From contig WHUX01000032.1 in NCBI GenBank assembly GCA_015179025.1, positions 310,001 to 374,000 of the forward strand: a DNA stretch of 64,000 bases. The letters run 5' to 3'. Source of the stretch: Terfezia claveryi (Eukaryota > Ascomycota > Pezizomycetes > Pezizales > Pezizaceae). The notes beneath the pieces were generated by a model that saw only the letters and a list, made by a program, of their open reading frames with translations, was not told the DNA's origin and did no database searches. Every line of letters begins with the position of its first letter. Within the stretch, counting starts at the first letter, position 1. Both the position numbers and the translations under genes were made by a program. This document shows positions 11,605 through 22,139 of this stretch, piece by piece.

Positions 11605-14408
11605 ATGGCACAAAGTCCCAATCGCGAAGTTCCGCCAAAGAAGTCTGTGGCTGTCATCGGTTAGTATTTATAGTAACAAAAGAAAAGGCTTAATGTGACG
11701 ACATCCATATTTCGGGTGAGTCGGGACTAACACAATCACAGGAGCCGGCCCAGCTGGCCTCGCGACTGCAAAAGCGCTTCTTGAATCTGACTTAGATGTT
11801 CAGGTCTTTGAGGTGAGGAATGAGGTCGGCGGCCTCTGGGCCGTGAGTGGTATGTCGCACCAAATTGAGTCTGCCCGGCCCGGGCGCGTACGGTTGCTTA
11901 TGATTCCGTGTTTAGAGCAATCGACAGCTCTCACTTGTCGGCCTAAGATGCGAGTAAATCTTTCGAGATGGACTTGTAGTTTTTCTGACCTGAACTGGAA
12001 ACGGAAGCATATCCACAATGTGAAAAAAATGCAAGACCATGGATATGGTAAGTTCGTGTTATTCGTGCTTCCCACCAACAGTGACCTTGGTATGTAAAAT
12101 CAGAGTTCAATCATAACTGATCTATGTTCTAGATTCCCTTCCAGTATTCCCACAAGCCAGAGATGTCCACCTATATCTCAAAGACTATGCGGCCACATAC
12201 ATCCCAGCCGAGAAGATCTCTCTTGGGATGCGTGTTACCCATGTGAGTCAACTAGCGGACACAGAAGCTGAGGCGTCAAAGAAATGGCGAGTCCGGTGGG
12301 AGACCGTTGCGGATAAACAAGTGGAAAGGCCACTAGAGAGCAAATCACGCGTATTTGATTATATTGCCATTGCCTCGGGTTTCTTCTCGAACCCACACGT
12401 TCCTGCCATCCCAGGGCTTGAGAAATTCAAGGATAGGGGTCAAGTTTTCCATTCATCAAACTGCCACGACTTCCTATATGCTCAGAGGGGAGAAAAAAAA
12501 CCAAGAAAGATTGTAGTTGTAGGGGGTTCTATCAGCTCCGTGGAGGTTGTTTCAGCATTGCTTTTCAACCGAGATTATGTTGATGGGATGGAGGGGGAGG
12601 TGGTTCATTTGTTTCCTAAGCCATTCTGGGTCCTTCCTCGATATCTTAGGACCCCCAACTCCTCCCTAAATAACTCACCATCTTTCCTACCACTCGATTT
12701 TGTCCTGTATGACGGGTACCGGAAGCGCTACGCCCGAAAGCCAGTCACAGAGGCTCTCCCAGTGACCCAAGAAGAAAAAAATATACAGGCAAACAAGTTC
12801 ATGCGAAGCAAAGCTGGAAACGGTGATCAATCATCCTTGTCACCCCATTTAAGGATTGGAGCAGAGGAAATGCGGCTGCCACCGTACGCTTCCATCTCGG
12901 ATTCCTATGCAAATTTCGTTCGCTCGGGGAACGTGAAGCTGGAACGCGGTTATTTAGCATCAATCAAACAAGACCCCAAGACTGGGCAATGGAATTGCCT
13001 TGAGGTCTCTAGCAGGGCTGACGTGTCAGATAAAGCTTCACTGAAAGAGATATCAAGAACACTTATCAAAGGAGTGGACGTGATTATTTTCGCCACAGGT
13101 TACAGACCCACAACATCTTTCCCACAATTTTTACCTCAGAAAATCTTGGAGGAACTCGCTTACCAACCGGATGATAATTTCCTTCCTGTGCTGCTATTTG
13201 ACCAGATTTTGCATCCAGCGCTGATTAGCTACTCTTCCAATGCACACTCAACTGATGAGACTGCCCATGTCCATGCTGGGTTTATAGGCATGTATAAAGG
13301 CCCGCATTTTGGCGTACTGGAATCTCAGGCGCGGTATCTGGCAGGGCTTTTCCAAGGTAGCATTAAACCACCTCCAAAATCTGAATTGGAGGAGCGGATC
13401 GCCGGATTTAGGGCAATGAGGGAGGGAAGAAACTCTGGTAGAATGGAGTTAAGAGGCCAATGGAGCTGGGGCGACTACCTCAGTAATATGGAAGAGCTTG
13501 AAGAGCGAATGCTCGAAGGAAGGGCACCAGAACCGGACCAGGCGCAGCGAGGGATTGACAAGGCGATTAATGCTGCGAAGGAAACTTCCTGGGGAGGGAA
13601 CTTCGCGCCTGTGATACCCGCCTACTATGCTCCTTATGCCGGACGTGAATGTCAAGAGGGGATTGCGGCACTCCTTGAGGTTGCTGAACAGGCAATAAAA
13701 GGGGCCAGGTTCACAGCTAAAGCTGTATTCCGCTCGCTCCAGGGAAGCTGGAAGCTCACGCGTACATTGAACTCGCGTCTCATTGGTACACCATCAGGAA
13801 CATTTGTTGGTATAGCCAAATTCCTTCCTAGGCGACGCACTTTCCAGATCAAACTCACGGGGGCCGAGGAGACTGAGCTTAGCTGCGTTCTGAAAAGAGT
13901 TACGTTAGCCGATGAAATTGAGGGAAGCGGACAGGAAAATGGCTCACAGGAATGGAGCGGTGACATAACTGAGTATATCTACTCTGAACATGGCACATTC
14001 ATTCTGTCCACTCCACCATACTTCTCCTTCCCAGCGATGAGAAAGTACATATACAGGTATCATCCTGGTACAGATACCATCTCTGCGTGGTTTGTCAAGC
14101 CCCAGCCGGGTTTAGTGCCCACTACCGCCCCGCCAGGCCCTGAAGAGGAAATGCAAGGAGAGGTAGACTACCTTTTCCATGAAATAGAGTTCCTGAGTCA
14201 GAACGGAGCATATGGAGAACGAATTGCTAAAGGGAAGGAGCATCTTTGTGCGCAAGATCTCTACAAGACGAAATACAAGTTCAAATTTGTGGGGGAAGAG
14301 GATGACCCACACGATGGTGGGGCTGAACTTTCCCAATTCAGCATTAGGTATGAGGTGCAAGGACCAAAAAAAGACTATGCAAGCGAGGGTATGTTTCAGA
14401 GAGCTTAA
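11605..14408 (+). CDS. Flavin-containing monooxygenase with C-terminal lipocalin-like (DUF6314-like) domain
   Basis: Four exons (11605-11659, 11742-11849, 11916-12047, 12133-14408) join in frame to 856 residues. The GxGPAG FAD-binding motif is split by intron 1 (VIG|AGPAGLATAKAL) and is followed by EVRNEVGGLW. Exon 3 has the conserved-looking RVNLSRWTCSFSDLNW. Exon 4 gives VFHSSNCHD (FMO-type FxGxxxH-like region), a second dinucleotide motif KIVVVGGSISSVEVV for NADPH and the ATGY motif (IIFATGYRP). FMOs use NADPH and O2 to oxygenate soft nucleophiles or ketones; this substrate is unknown. After about residue 620 the protein continues with FRSLQGSWKLTRTLNS..GTFVGIAKF..YIYSEHGTF..RKYIYRYHPGTD..HLCAQDLYKTKY, which matches my memory of the fungal DUF6314 domain sometimes fused to FMOs. 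All introns have good donors (GTTAGT, GTATGT, GTAAGT). No frame break is seen. Confidence 0.88.
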
Positions 14409-16426
14409 TGTAGATATATCTATAGATTCATGCTTATTCAGATCTCTATCTCATGTCTCCTACCAGAGATTGTCAATATGTCCTCCGAAGAACGTATCCC
14501 CCCCGTTCACAATAGATAACAACTTGTTTTCTCACCTTAAACTAAGTACCTTCAAGTATAAGGAAGCTATAGTCCCGCGAAAGATGCTGTAGTACGATCG
14601 AAGCAGCCCAAGGGAAGAAGGAACGCTATTCTTGATTGACAATCGAACAACCAATTGCAGCGCAACTGCTTAGATAAATCTGGATAGTGTGGGTTGTACT
14701 AGTAAGATTGGCCTGATGTTTGTGCTTCTCGCCTGGCCTTAAGCTATAGGTATGCGATCACTGACTTTGGAAACAATAATAGAAATTGGTGTTGCTTCTT
14801 GAGACCGCCGCACACAGGCTTTTTTTTCCATTTTAAATTCCAGTATTCGTGTGCGGTCCCCGTGAGGGGGGGGGGGGGAGGGGATGACGAGCCCGAGCTA
14901 GCCTGGTTGCACAACCCCTCGTACCCGCATGGTTGGAAGAAGATGCTTAGAATAGACATTCGTGAAATTCTCCCGATAGTTGATGCGGATTGATTTATCT
15001 CGATCTGCCTTGTCTCGTGACCAATCTGCCTACGAGCTATGTGAAAAAGTATCTGAAGAAACCAGACTAGGCCTCAACTGCTTCCTACTGTTCTCCTCCT
15101 CCTAATCCTCTATTCATATCAGATCGTCCAGGATTGATCTCGTATCTGTACGGACCAGAGAATACTTCCGCAAGACCACCCAGCTGCAGCGGCCAGTCTA
15201 TGTTAATCTCACTCTCGTCACGGCAGAAGTAAAGTGGTGTACCCACCGCCCTGCAGTGGTCTGAATAGGCGGCATTCATAGAGGCACGGCCAGACTAGAG
15301 GTACGAGTATCCGGGTATCTGGTAGATTCTATGGTCAGGTCATCCTTAAGCTTCCTTGAGTTGTTTAGCTGAACAAACAACGTTGTCTACCTGCTATTCT
15401 TGACTAAGTATTTTGGTCGGGAATGTTGTTTGAAGCGGGTGAAGCAGTTGGTCATGCACCATTGCCACCAAACGTGCATGTCTTTAGCTTAGCACCTTCC
15501 AGAGATCCTGTCAATCCTGCGGTGTTGTGCATCAGAAGCTCGCAGGTACGAGGTTGCGTGATATGCTGGTCTGAGCTGAGGCCGATTGACAACTGGCAAA
15601 AGCTTTTTCGAGGGCCCATCACGACCCCTCATTCCCTTATCCTACGGTGAACTTGACTTATCGAAGCTCCAAAGTTGCCCGAGTATATAGTTGAAACCCT
15701 AACAAAGGTATCATTGATCTCCCCGTAGAGAAGATACATATCCAATGTAAATGCGTGCGAACTGGCTCGAGCTGCGCAATAGGCTCTGTTTAGCTGGTGC
15801 AATATTTGTGACAAACCTTTCTTCTATACTGGAGACTCGGGTGCTTACACGAGGGCTGAGTTTAGGTACTTACTGATACTACTGTGGTTCTCCTTGAAAA
15901 AAGTATATGCCGCCCGATAATCGAAGGACACTTCCATGAATGCTCCAATAAGAATATAGCTTGCCACTTACTTACTAGTTATAACTTTGCTTCCATTATA
16001 GAAACCTATTGAATTGTGTGAATTGTAGATGGGTGTGAGAGTTGAATGGATATTAGTCTGTTTGCTAAATGGATATAAAATTCCAATAGGAGTAAACATG
16101 ATACGGCTAGAGTTGTTTGTAGGCCGGTGGGCACCGGCCTCTCGTACAGTTGTTTGGGTTCGCAAAACTGAGTTTCGTACAGGCCATTCATTGGGAAGCA
16201 CCCTACCTTTTGGCCATAGTAGCACGAAAGAACCATACCGTAGCATTTATATATAGGTCGATGTTCCTGATAAGGACCCTCCATCCAGATTCCCTCATCT
16301 CTGCTACAACCAGACTACAATCCTCCGTCTCTACCTATAGCTTCATTGGCACATTCTCGTCCCTTCTAACGACTTGCCGTGGAAAGCGTGAGAAATACCA
16401 AAGAATTTAAGAAGCACTTACTCTAA
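14409..16426. other. Intergenic, no gene recognised
   Basis: Contains a G-run at about 14866-14878, a long-form copy of the short interspersed motif at about 14896-14913 (TAGCCTGGTTGCACAACC) and diverged copies near 15060, 15284 and 16308. The copy at 15284 has degenerate flanking repeats (GAGGCACGG / GAGGTACGA). I see no supported coding region. Confidence 0.5.
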
Positions 16427-17631
16427 ATGCAATCAAACCACCCCCAAGGCGGGCACCGAGGAGGGCACGAGAGGCGGAGGCAACCTAACATGAACCCGAA
16501 TGCATCGACAACCGAAATCGAAACCTGGGGTAGCCAGAATTCGTTGGACAGGTGAGGCACCTTGATGCGGCCATGGTGCTGTGAAACAGACGCTTATGGA
16601 GTCAAACATACAGATCTGGTACTCGTACTCCTGAGGGGGTCTTCTTCGACCTCCAGGGGCCTACACAGCAAGATAATTCAAACGAGGCAACACAGCATTC
16701 CCACAATAATACCTTCCGTATTCCACAGGGTCTCCATGGCGACAATATTGATCCGTCTCTCATGGACTGGCAATCATTCCAACTAGCATCTCAGGTGCCT
16801 CAGGTCTATAACTCCCAAAATCATGGGACCCAGTACAACTTTGGGTGAGTTGTTTTCTTTTTCTCTAACCCGAAGTACTCGTAGTTCTTGCTGATCCCGT
16901 TTTATAGTGGATCCTACCCAACCTCTCTACAATCGAATGCTGGGTCATATTTTCCCGGCGGAAACTACTTACCTAATGCCCACTCGCATAATCGCATATA
17001 TCCTCAACAAGTTACCGCATATGATCAAAATAATGGAGGGTAAAGGGCCCAAACATGCAAGCAATTTGGATCGCCGCTTACAGAAAGTTATTTCAGGTAC
17101 CCCAACACTGGTGACTCCTACTTTCAACATCAAATTCAAACCTTTCAGCAGCCATTTCCAGTCGAACTGGCATTGCCTGGAGGGACCGGACTCTCTGCTT
17201 TCCCCCCCCAAGTGATGGCACCGGTCCAACAGCTGCATTCATTTGTGCAACCACAGCAGCATAGTCAAACTCATAACGGACTTTCAGTGCAATGGGGGGC
17301 TACTCCTCGTCGTGCATTGCCGCCGCCGCAAAGATCACAGAATCGTGACAACTCTCGCCAATTTGCTTCCCAGAATACCTCTGAACAACCAGCAACCAGA
17401 ACCCCGGCTTCTATTGAAGGAAACCATGGGTATGTTCCAGTGAACCCGCGATTTGGAGACTTGTATCATCCGAAACAACGTGACAATATGGGCAATCCAA
17501 CCACGTGGGAGCACATTGTAACCAAAGAGGAATATACCCACGATGAACTCCAGGTGATTCATGAAGGTATCGAGGTGTGGGCTTATCTGCATACACGTCC
17601 AGAGATTAGAAGGCTAAGGGCGGACCATTGA
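16427..17631 (+). CDS. Q/N-rich hypothetical protein
   Basis: Four exons (16427-16551, 16614-16844, 16908-17039, 17097-17631) join in frame to 340 residues. Introns of 62, 63 and 57 bp start GTGAGG, GTGAGT and GTAAAG and end in AG. ATG 16427 is the first in-frame methionine; a second one at 16490 is possible. The first ~260 residues are rich in Q, N, H, S and P (for example QHSHNNTFRIPQ, FVQPQQHSQTHN), like a prion-like or transcription-factor activation region. The last ~70 residues (from NHGYVPVNPRFGDLYHPKQ to RRLRADH) are more ordered, with a TWEHIVTKEEYTHDELQVIHEG helix-like stretch. I recognise no family. The clean splicing across three introns is the main support. Confidence 0.7.
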
Positions 17632-18555
17632 TACATAGTATGTGATACCCCCTGGCTAGCAGGGAAATTGTGCTGACATTTACCTAGTATCTTAGTTGAT
17701 AAGGAGATAAGTTACTTGCCTATATAAAGTCAGATTGTTGAAATTTGTTTATTATGCAGTCTTTGAGGTTACGGACCATTGTTTCGTATCATGTAGCTAA
17801 GCTTATACCCTTTCGTCAGAAGAGTAGTTTTTGGAAGCTTTCGAATTATAATATTGAAGATTGGCGTCATTGCATCGAGGTTTTGATTGAATTGACGAAT
17901 TAGCATGCGTACTTTGAGAAACGAATCCTTATCTGTAAATACCCTCCTAGCTTATTGGCGCAATGGAAGTGCCAAATTATTAGAGAAACGTCAAGTTAAC
18001 CAATCCGAAGCTTCAGGACAGGGATTATTTTCCGCGGTGCTCTTTTGGTGCAATATCAATCAATCATTCAGCCGCGACTGTCAGAATACCATGTCTTAAT
18101 TTAGCTGCTTGTTGTATAAGGTGGAAGGGAGACTAATGCGGGGCTTTATGTTGGTAACGATGATTGGCACGGGGGTGCCCCTGGTTATTGGCTACAGCAG
18201 GCAAGGGGAAATATGCTGCCTCGCTGGCTGGGGTTGAGTGGCCTCGTGAAGGTGATTAGGTACGGTATGTTTTTGACTCCTTAACCATGCAATGGCACGT
18301 CTAAGACACTCGCCATCTCTCTTGACATCCTGTGGGTTGCCTGTCCTTTTTCATTCCTGTTGACTTTAGTTCGAGAAGTTGAGAGAAGGCGATATTTGAT
18401 GATTCTGACTTAGGCGCGTTAGAGTCTTCAGAGGTGCAGAAGAAAAATATAACAGATATATCATCTGATCTGGGGCAAAGCATAACCTTCTTTCAGGATA
18501 ACATTCCAAAATCAACTCCACGTTTCATGAGGAGCACTTGCATAAACTGTCCCTC
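17632..18555. other. Intergenic between Q/N-rich gene and CFEM gene
   Basis: Contains AT-rich 3'-flanking sequence and the presumed promoter of the CFEM gene. No supported gene. Confidence 0.5.
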
Positions 18556-19525
18556 ATGGCGAAGGCTACGTTGTTAACAGCTATTTTATACACGACGTCA
18601 TTCCCGATCCTCGCCTCAGCGGACATTCTACAATTTGGTCCTGGAGCTCTTCCGGACTGCGCATATCAATGCAGACCATTATGGTCGGCGCAATACGATT
18701 GCCCCGGAGAGAATGCCGCCGGAGATTGTTTCTGCAGGTCGAAGTATTTAGGTATACTCAACCAAGGTGGTGGGGGTTCTTTATGCGAATCCAATTGCCC
18801 GGAGACAAGTGGGGCCGCGGAGATCAGGGCGTGGTATGACAATGTTTGTGCATCGTTCATAAAGACTTCTCCAAATACGCCAATTACGACTACACGTTTA
18901 CAAAACCCAACGGACACACCCACTGTTATCGACCAAACGTCCAATAATGGGACAAGGACCCCAGATGGCAACACGTCTGCTAACCAAGACGGGCGCAACA
19001 AGGCAGTTGAATGGTATGTACTATGTTGCAGCAAATATCAAAGATTATCTATACAAAATATACGTGCAGAAGACTGATGTCTCTAAGTATAGGTGGAAGA
19101 AAAACTGGTACTGGTTCCTCCTCGCATTCCTTTTCATCACCATCCCCATAGGCGCCTACGCCCTTTGGTTTCCCTGCAGGAAATGGGCCCGAAGACAAAT
19201 AATCCAACGCCGTTCCCGACCCTCTCTGCCACCTGTCGACCCTGGAGACAATCTGTATGCCAACGGCGGTCCTGTTAGCCCGGGAATTCCGCCGATACCT
19301 CCAGGAGTGTTCACAAACGAGACTTGGGGAGACCCGTTTAGCCCAAGCTTGACCAGGGATGGGGTCGGGTATTCCCCACACTATATTGTGCCACCTACAC
19401 CTTCGATTGTGGGGAGTGGTAGACCGTTCCCGGCACCAGCGGGGCCAATAGCTACAAGGCAAGAGAGTTGGGAGAGGAGGGTGAGGGGGAATATGAGGGG
19501 AAGAAGACGATTGGGGAGAGGTTGA
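18556..19525 (+). CDS. CFEM-domain type I membrane protein
   Basis: Two exons (18556-19013 and 19093-19525; 79-bp intron, GTATGT..CTAAGTATAG) give 296 residues. The N-terminus is a signal peptide (MAKATLLTAILYTTSFPILASA). The ectodomain has eight cysteines spaced as in CFEM domains: PDCAYQC, YDC, GDCFC, SLCESNC and NVC (C-x3-C ... C-x-C ... C-x3-C ... C), with an Asp just before the C-x-C pair as in haem-binding CFEM proteins. A Thr/Asn-rich stalk follows, then one transmembrane helix (WYWFLLAFLFITIPIGAYAL), a basic CRKWARR stop-transfer and a Pro-rich cytoplasmic tail ending RRRLGRG. CFEM proteins act at the fungal cell surface in haem uptake, adhesion or signalling. The single-pass form with a cytoplasmic tail suggests a receptor or anchor rather than a GPI protein. 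An upstream out-of-frame ATG lies at 18527. Confidence 0.85.
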
Positions 19526-19755
19526 CATTTTGGAGGAGGGAAAAGAGAAGGGAAACGGAAGGGGGAGAGGAGGGAACGAAGGTGGATGTAGATGGAGGAC
19601 CTTCATTGAGGTAAAGTACTTAATGGGGAGGTTCAGGGCACGCGGTTCAAGACAGGTTGTGATACGTGGAGGTGGGAATAGTTTGTTTTCTGGCGTTTCC
19701 TACGGTGTTTTATTTTAGGGTTTTATTTGATGATGCGAGTCGTACGATGAAAATG

Positions 19756-19786
19756 AGGTTTTATTAGTCTGGTTGCAAGGTTTCAT
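19756..19786 (+). repeat. Ultra-short insertion with near-perfect 9-bp flanking repeat
   Basis: TAGTCTGGTTGCA at 19765-19777 lies between AGGTTTTAT (19756-19764) and AGGTTTCAT (19778-19786), 8 of 9 identical. Confidence 0.65.
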
Positions 19787-20436
19787 GTGGTAAATTAATG
19801 AATAATATAAGGGATCTGGTGCTAGTTTTGTCAAATAGTGGGACTACTTACCCCACACGGGTTGAAGACAATCTCAGTTGTAGTACCTATTAGGTATCAG
19901 TGCATTTCAAGTCAGGGCGACGGCTCGAGTACCAGTACCACGTACCTCTGAGATTGCTGAATAGACGGATACAACTGCTTATTGGTGCTGAACAACTTAC
20001 CTCTACCATCTAATCACATACGCATGAATTTCGAGATATCTGATGTGGGTGTGCACATACGTGATTGTAGTTCGGAAAATTTGATAGCCATACCAGCGGT
20101 TAACTTCCCCAAGTGCACCCTGAAATAGCGAAGTTCTATATTTAGCCGACTACCTGTTCCGCTAGCACCTGTTCCGCAACAGATTGCTCCAACCAGACTA
20201 CCTAGTCTTATGCTACGGTAGCCCGAACGATTCATCCAAAAATAATTGTATCCTCCTCTCTGCGAGATGCTCGTGCCAACCAGACAATGTAGAGAAATCG
20301 AATCCCAGTAATTATTTATAAGCATGCATGCGCCATACAGATGCAGAGTCCAATGAATCTCGCCATACCCGATCCATACTTAATCAATCTCATGACTTCT
20401 GTCACCTGCAGGTTAACTACACAATACAAGGATGCT

Positions 20437-20468
20437 AGGCTAGGTGCAACCAAGTCTAAAGGCTAGGT
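20437..20468 (-). repeat. Diverged ultra-short insertion with 9-bp flanking repeat
   Basis: GCAACCAAGTCTAA at 20446-20459 is flanked by identical AGGCTAGGT at 20437-20445 and 20460-20468. The core is more diverged than other copies (CAACCAAGTCTAA for CAACCAGACTA). Confidence 0.55.
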
Positions 20469-20611
20469 CTACTACGTTTGGGTAGGACAACATGTTGTAT
20501 GGTTGCACGACTGTGGAGCATGGACTGGGGCCATGTTCGTTATGCCGCTGGTTCCATCAATTCCGAGAATTTTAACTAACAGCATCGCAATTTAGATTGA
20601 TTTCTTCTGTA

Positions 20612-21006
20612 CAGTCTACCCTTGCTATAACGGACGGCAGAAATCCAGGGCTTTCTGTCCGGTATAGCAAGGTTCCGGTATAGAAAATGGCTCTAGCCCT
20701 GCTGACCAGTCACGTGGGTTCTGAGAACTCCCATTTTGTCCTCCAATAAGGGTATTTCGAGTCTCATTAAGCCTAACAGAGTAGATTATTCAGCAACCAG
20801 ACCTGCCTCGTCCGGTATAGCGAGGGAGAAATGTATGGGGACAGGGATAAGAAGTCCCTGCACTCCTCTACCACCTGTCCAGTCCGGTATTGTACCGTCC
20901 GGTATAGCGAGAGGCAATTTGCTGGTAAGAAATTCAGAAGCCTCTGGTCCGTCCGGTATAACAAGGAATCCGCTATAGCGAGGTCCAGTATAGCAAGGGT
21001 AGACTA
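20612..21006. mobile_element. Short non-autonomous pogo/Fot1-type element (E1)
   Basis: Terminal repeats CAGTCTACCCTTGCTATAAC on the left and, as reverse complement, TAGTCTACCCTTGCTATACT on the right, bordered by TA (20610-20611 and 21007-21008). Several subterminal copies of CCGGTATAGCAAGG and its complement fill the ends. It is about 395 bp with no coding capacity. TA target sites and such TIRs fit the Tc1/mariner-pogo superfamily; this assignment is by pattern, without a database search. Confidence 0.75.
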
Positions 21007-21153
21007 TATCGGTGGGTGGGTCTGCATTGAAAAAATTCAGATTTCCGGTAGCCGCACTATGTACCCCTCGAGTACGAAGGTAGTCTGGTTACTACCAGGG
21101 ACTATACTACAGGGACTACCTCGCGTAGAGTCCTTCGTTGTCTTTATCAAGTA

Positions 21154-21896
21154 CAGTCTAACCTTGCTATACCGGACGACCAAAATCCAGCAATTTCTGT
21201 CCGGTATAGCAAGGTTCCGGTATGAAATAATACAAGGGTACGTGGGACAAGACAAAAGTTACCAAGGAAGGAAAATTCTTCAACTTCCGTATGTTTGAAC
21301 ATCAAGCTCAAGATTCATCAGTCAACATGTTGCGTGCCGGAAAACAAAAGCGTCGAGCGCTCACCATATTAGAGAAGCACCAGATCTGTAAAAAGCGACA
21401 AGATCCTAAGCATGCGCTGTGGAGGGATTGTGCCAACCAGACTAAAGCATGCGAAGGAGAAATTGAGTGAATTTGGAAATCATTTCTTAGACTCTGAGGT
21501 ATGAAGAATGGTAAATCTATGTTGGTAGAGATCCTAATATAATCAAGGTCGAGCTGTACCAACATCTACATTGTCGGACATCTTACGTGATACATAGTAA
21601 GAAATGGCTTGAGGTTGATGTTACAGCAGTCGATTCATGGAAGTAAAAGGAGCGAACATCTCAATACCCGGTTCTGGAGCAGTGTCTACTTAAGGATTCC
21701 GTTATAGCAAGGGCAAAATATATATGTAGATAGTAGTAACTTCTCTGTATTCGCTGTCCAGTCCGGTATAAGCAAAAATCCGTTATAGCAAGGGTGATTT
21801 AGGTGAAAAGTAACTAGTTTGGTGGCGGGGCTTAGGGGTATTCCGGTATAGCAAGGTTTCCGGTACAACGAGGTCCGGTATAGCAAGGTTAGACTG
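21154..21896 (+). mobile_element. Non-autonomous pogo/Fot1-type element (E2) with transposase N-terminal remnant
   Basis: TIRs CAGTCTAACCTTGCTATACC at the left and its complement at the right, bordered by TA (21152-21153 and 21897-21898), with multiple subterminal GGTATAGCAAGG words. Around 21330-21480 the plus strand reads KQKRRALTILEKHQICKKRQ, which resembles the CENP-B-type N-terminal helix-turn-helix of pogo/Tc5 transposases. The rest of the transposase is missing, so it could only move in trans. A 28-bp ultra-short element has inserted within the remnant at 21417. It is homologous to E3 in opposite orientation. Confidence 0.82.
21408..21453 (-). repeat. Ultra-short insertion in E2 with 9-bp duplication and an empty-site counterpart
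   Basis: A 28-bp insert (21417-21444, ending GTGCCAACCAGACTA) is flanked by AAGCATGCG at 21408-21416 and 21445-21453. The homologous element E3 has a single AAGCATGCG at this point (complement at about 29552-29560) and no insert. This shows an insertion that duplicated 9 bp of target. Confidence 0.9.
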
Positions 21897-21959
21897 TAGA
21901 CTGAAGTGCTAACCTCGGCCGCTAGGACTCTAACAAACGGCAAATCATTTGTTTATCAC

Positions 21960-21991
21960 CTGTCAGGTTAGTCTAGTTGCACCTGTCAGGT
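21960..21991 (+). repeat. Ultra-short insertion with perfect 9-bp flanking repeat
   Basis: TAGTCTAGTTGCAC at 21969-21982 is flanked by identical CTGTCAGGT at 21960-21968 and 21983-21991. Confidence 0.75.
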
Positions 21992-22139
21992 GTCAAGAAT
22001 CCGAATCTAGAAGCTACACCCCAGCATGACTCGTACTAACGTAGTCGGGTAGCCTTCTTAGTAGCAAAAGCGTAGTCTCGATCGAGACTACAAAAGCGAA
22101 GCTATGCGAACGACTAGAAAAGCGAAGCTATGCGAACGA

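Larger units (their letters stand above)
19526..20611. other. Intergenic with ultra-short insertions
   Basis: No gene. Holds the flanked ultra-short insertions at 19765 and 20446 (separate entries) and unflanked motif copies near 20189 and 20275. Confidence 0.5.

Noticed and set aside
20612..21896. Reading 20612-21896 as one 1.3-kb pogo element
   Set aside because: Each half has its own pair of TIRs and TA borders, and E3 matches only the second half, so these are two separate elements.
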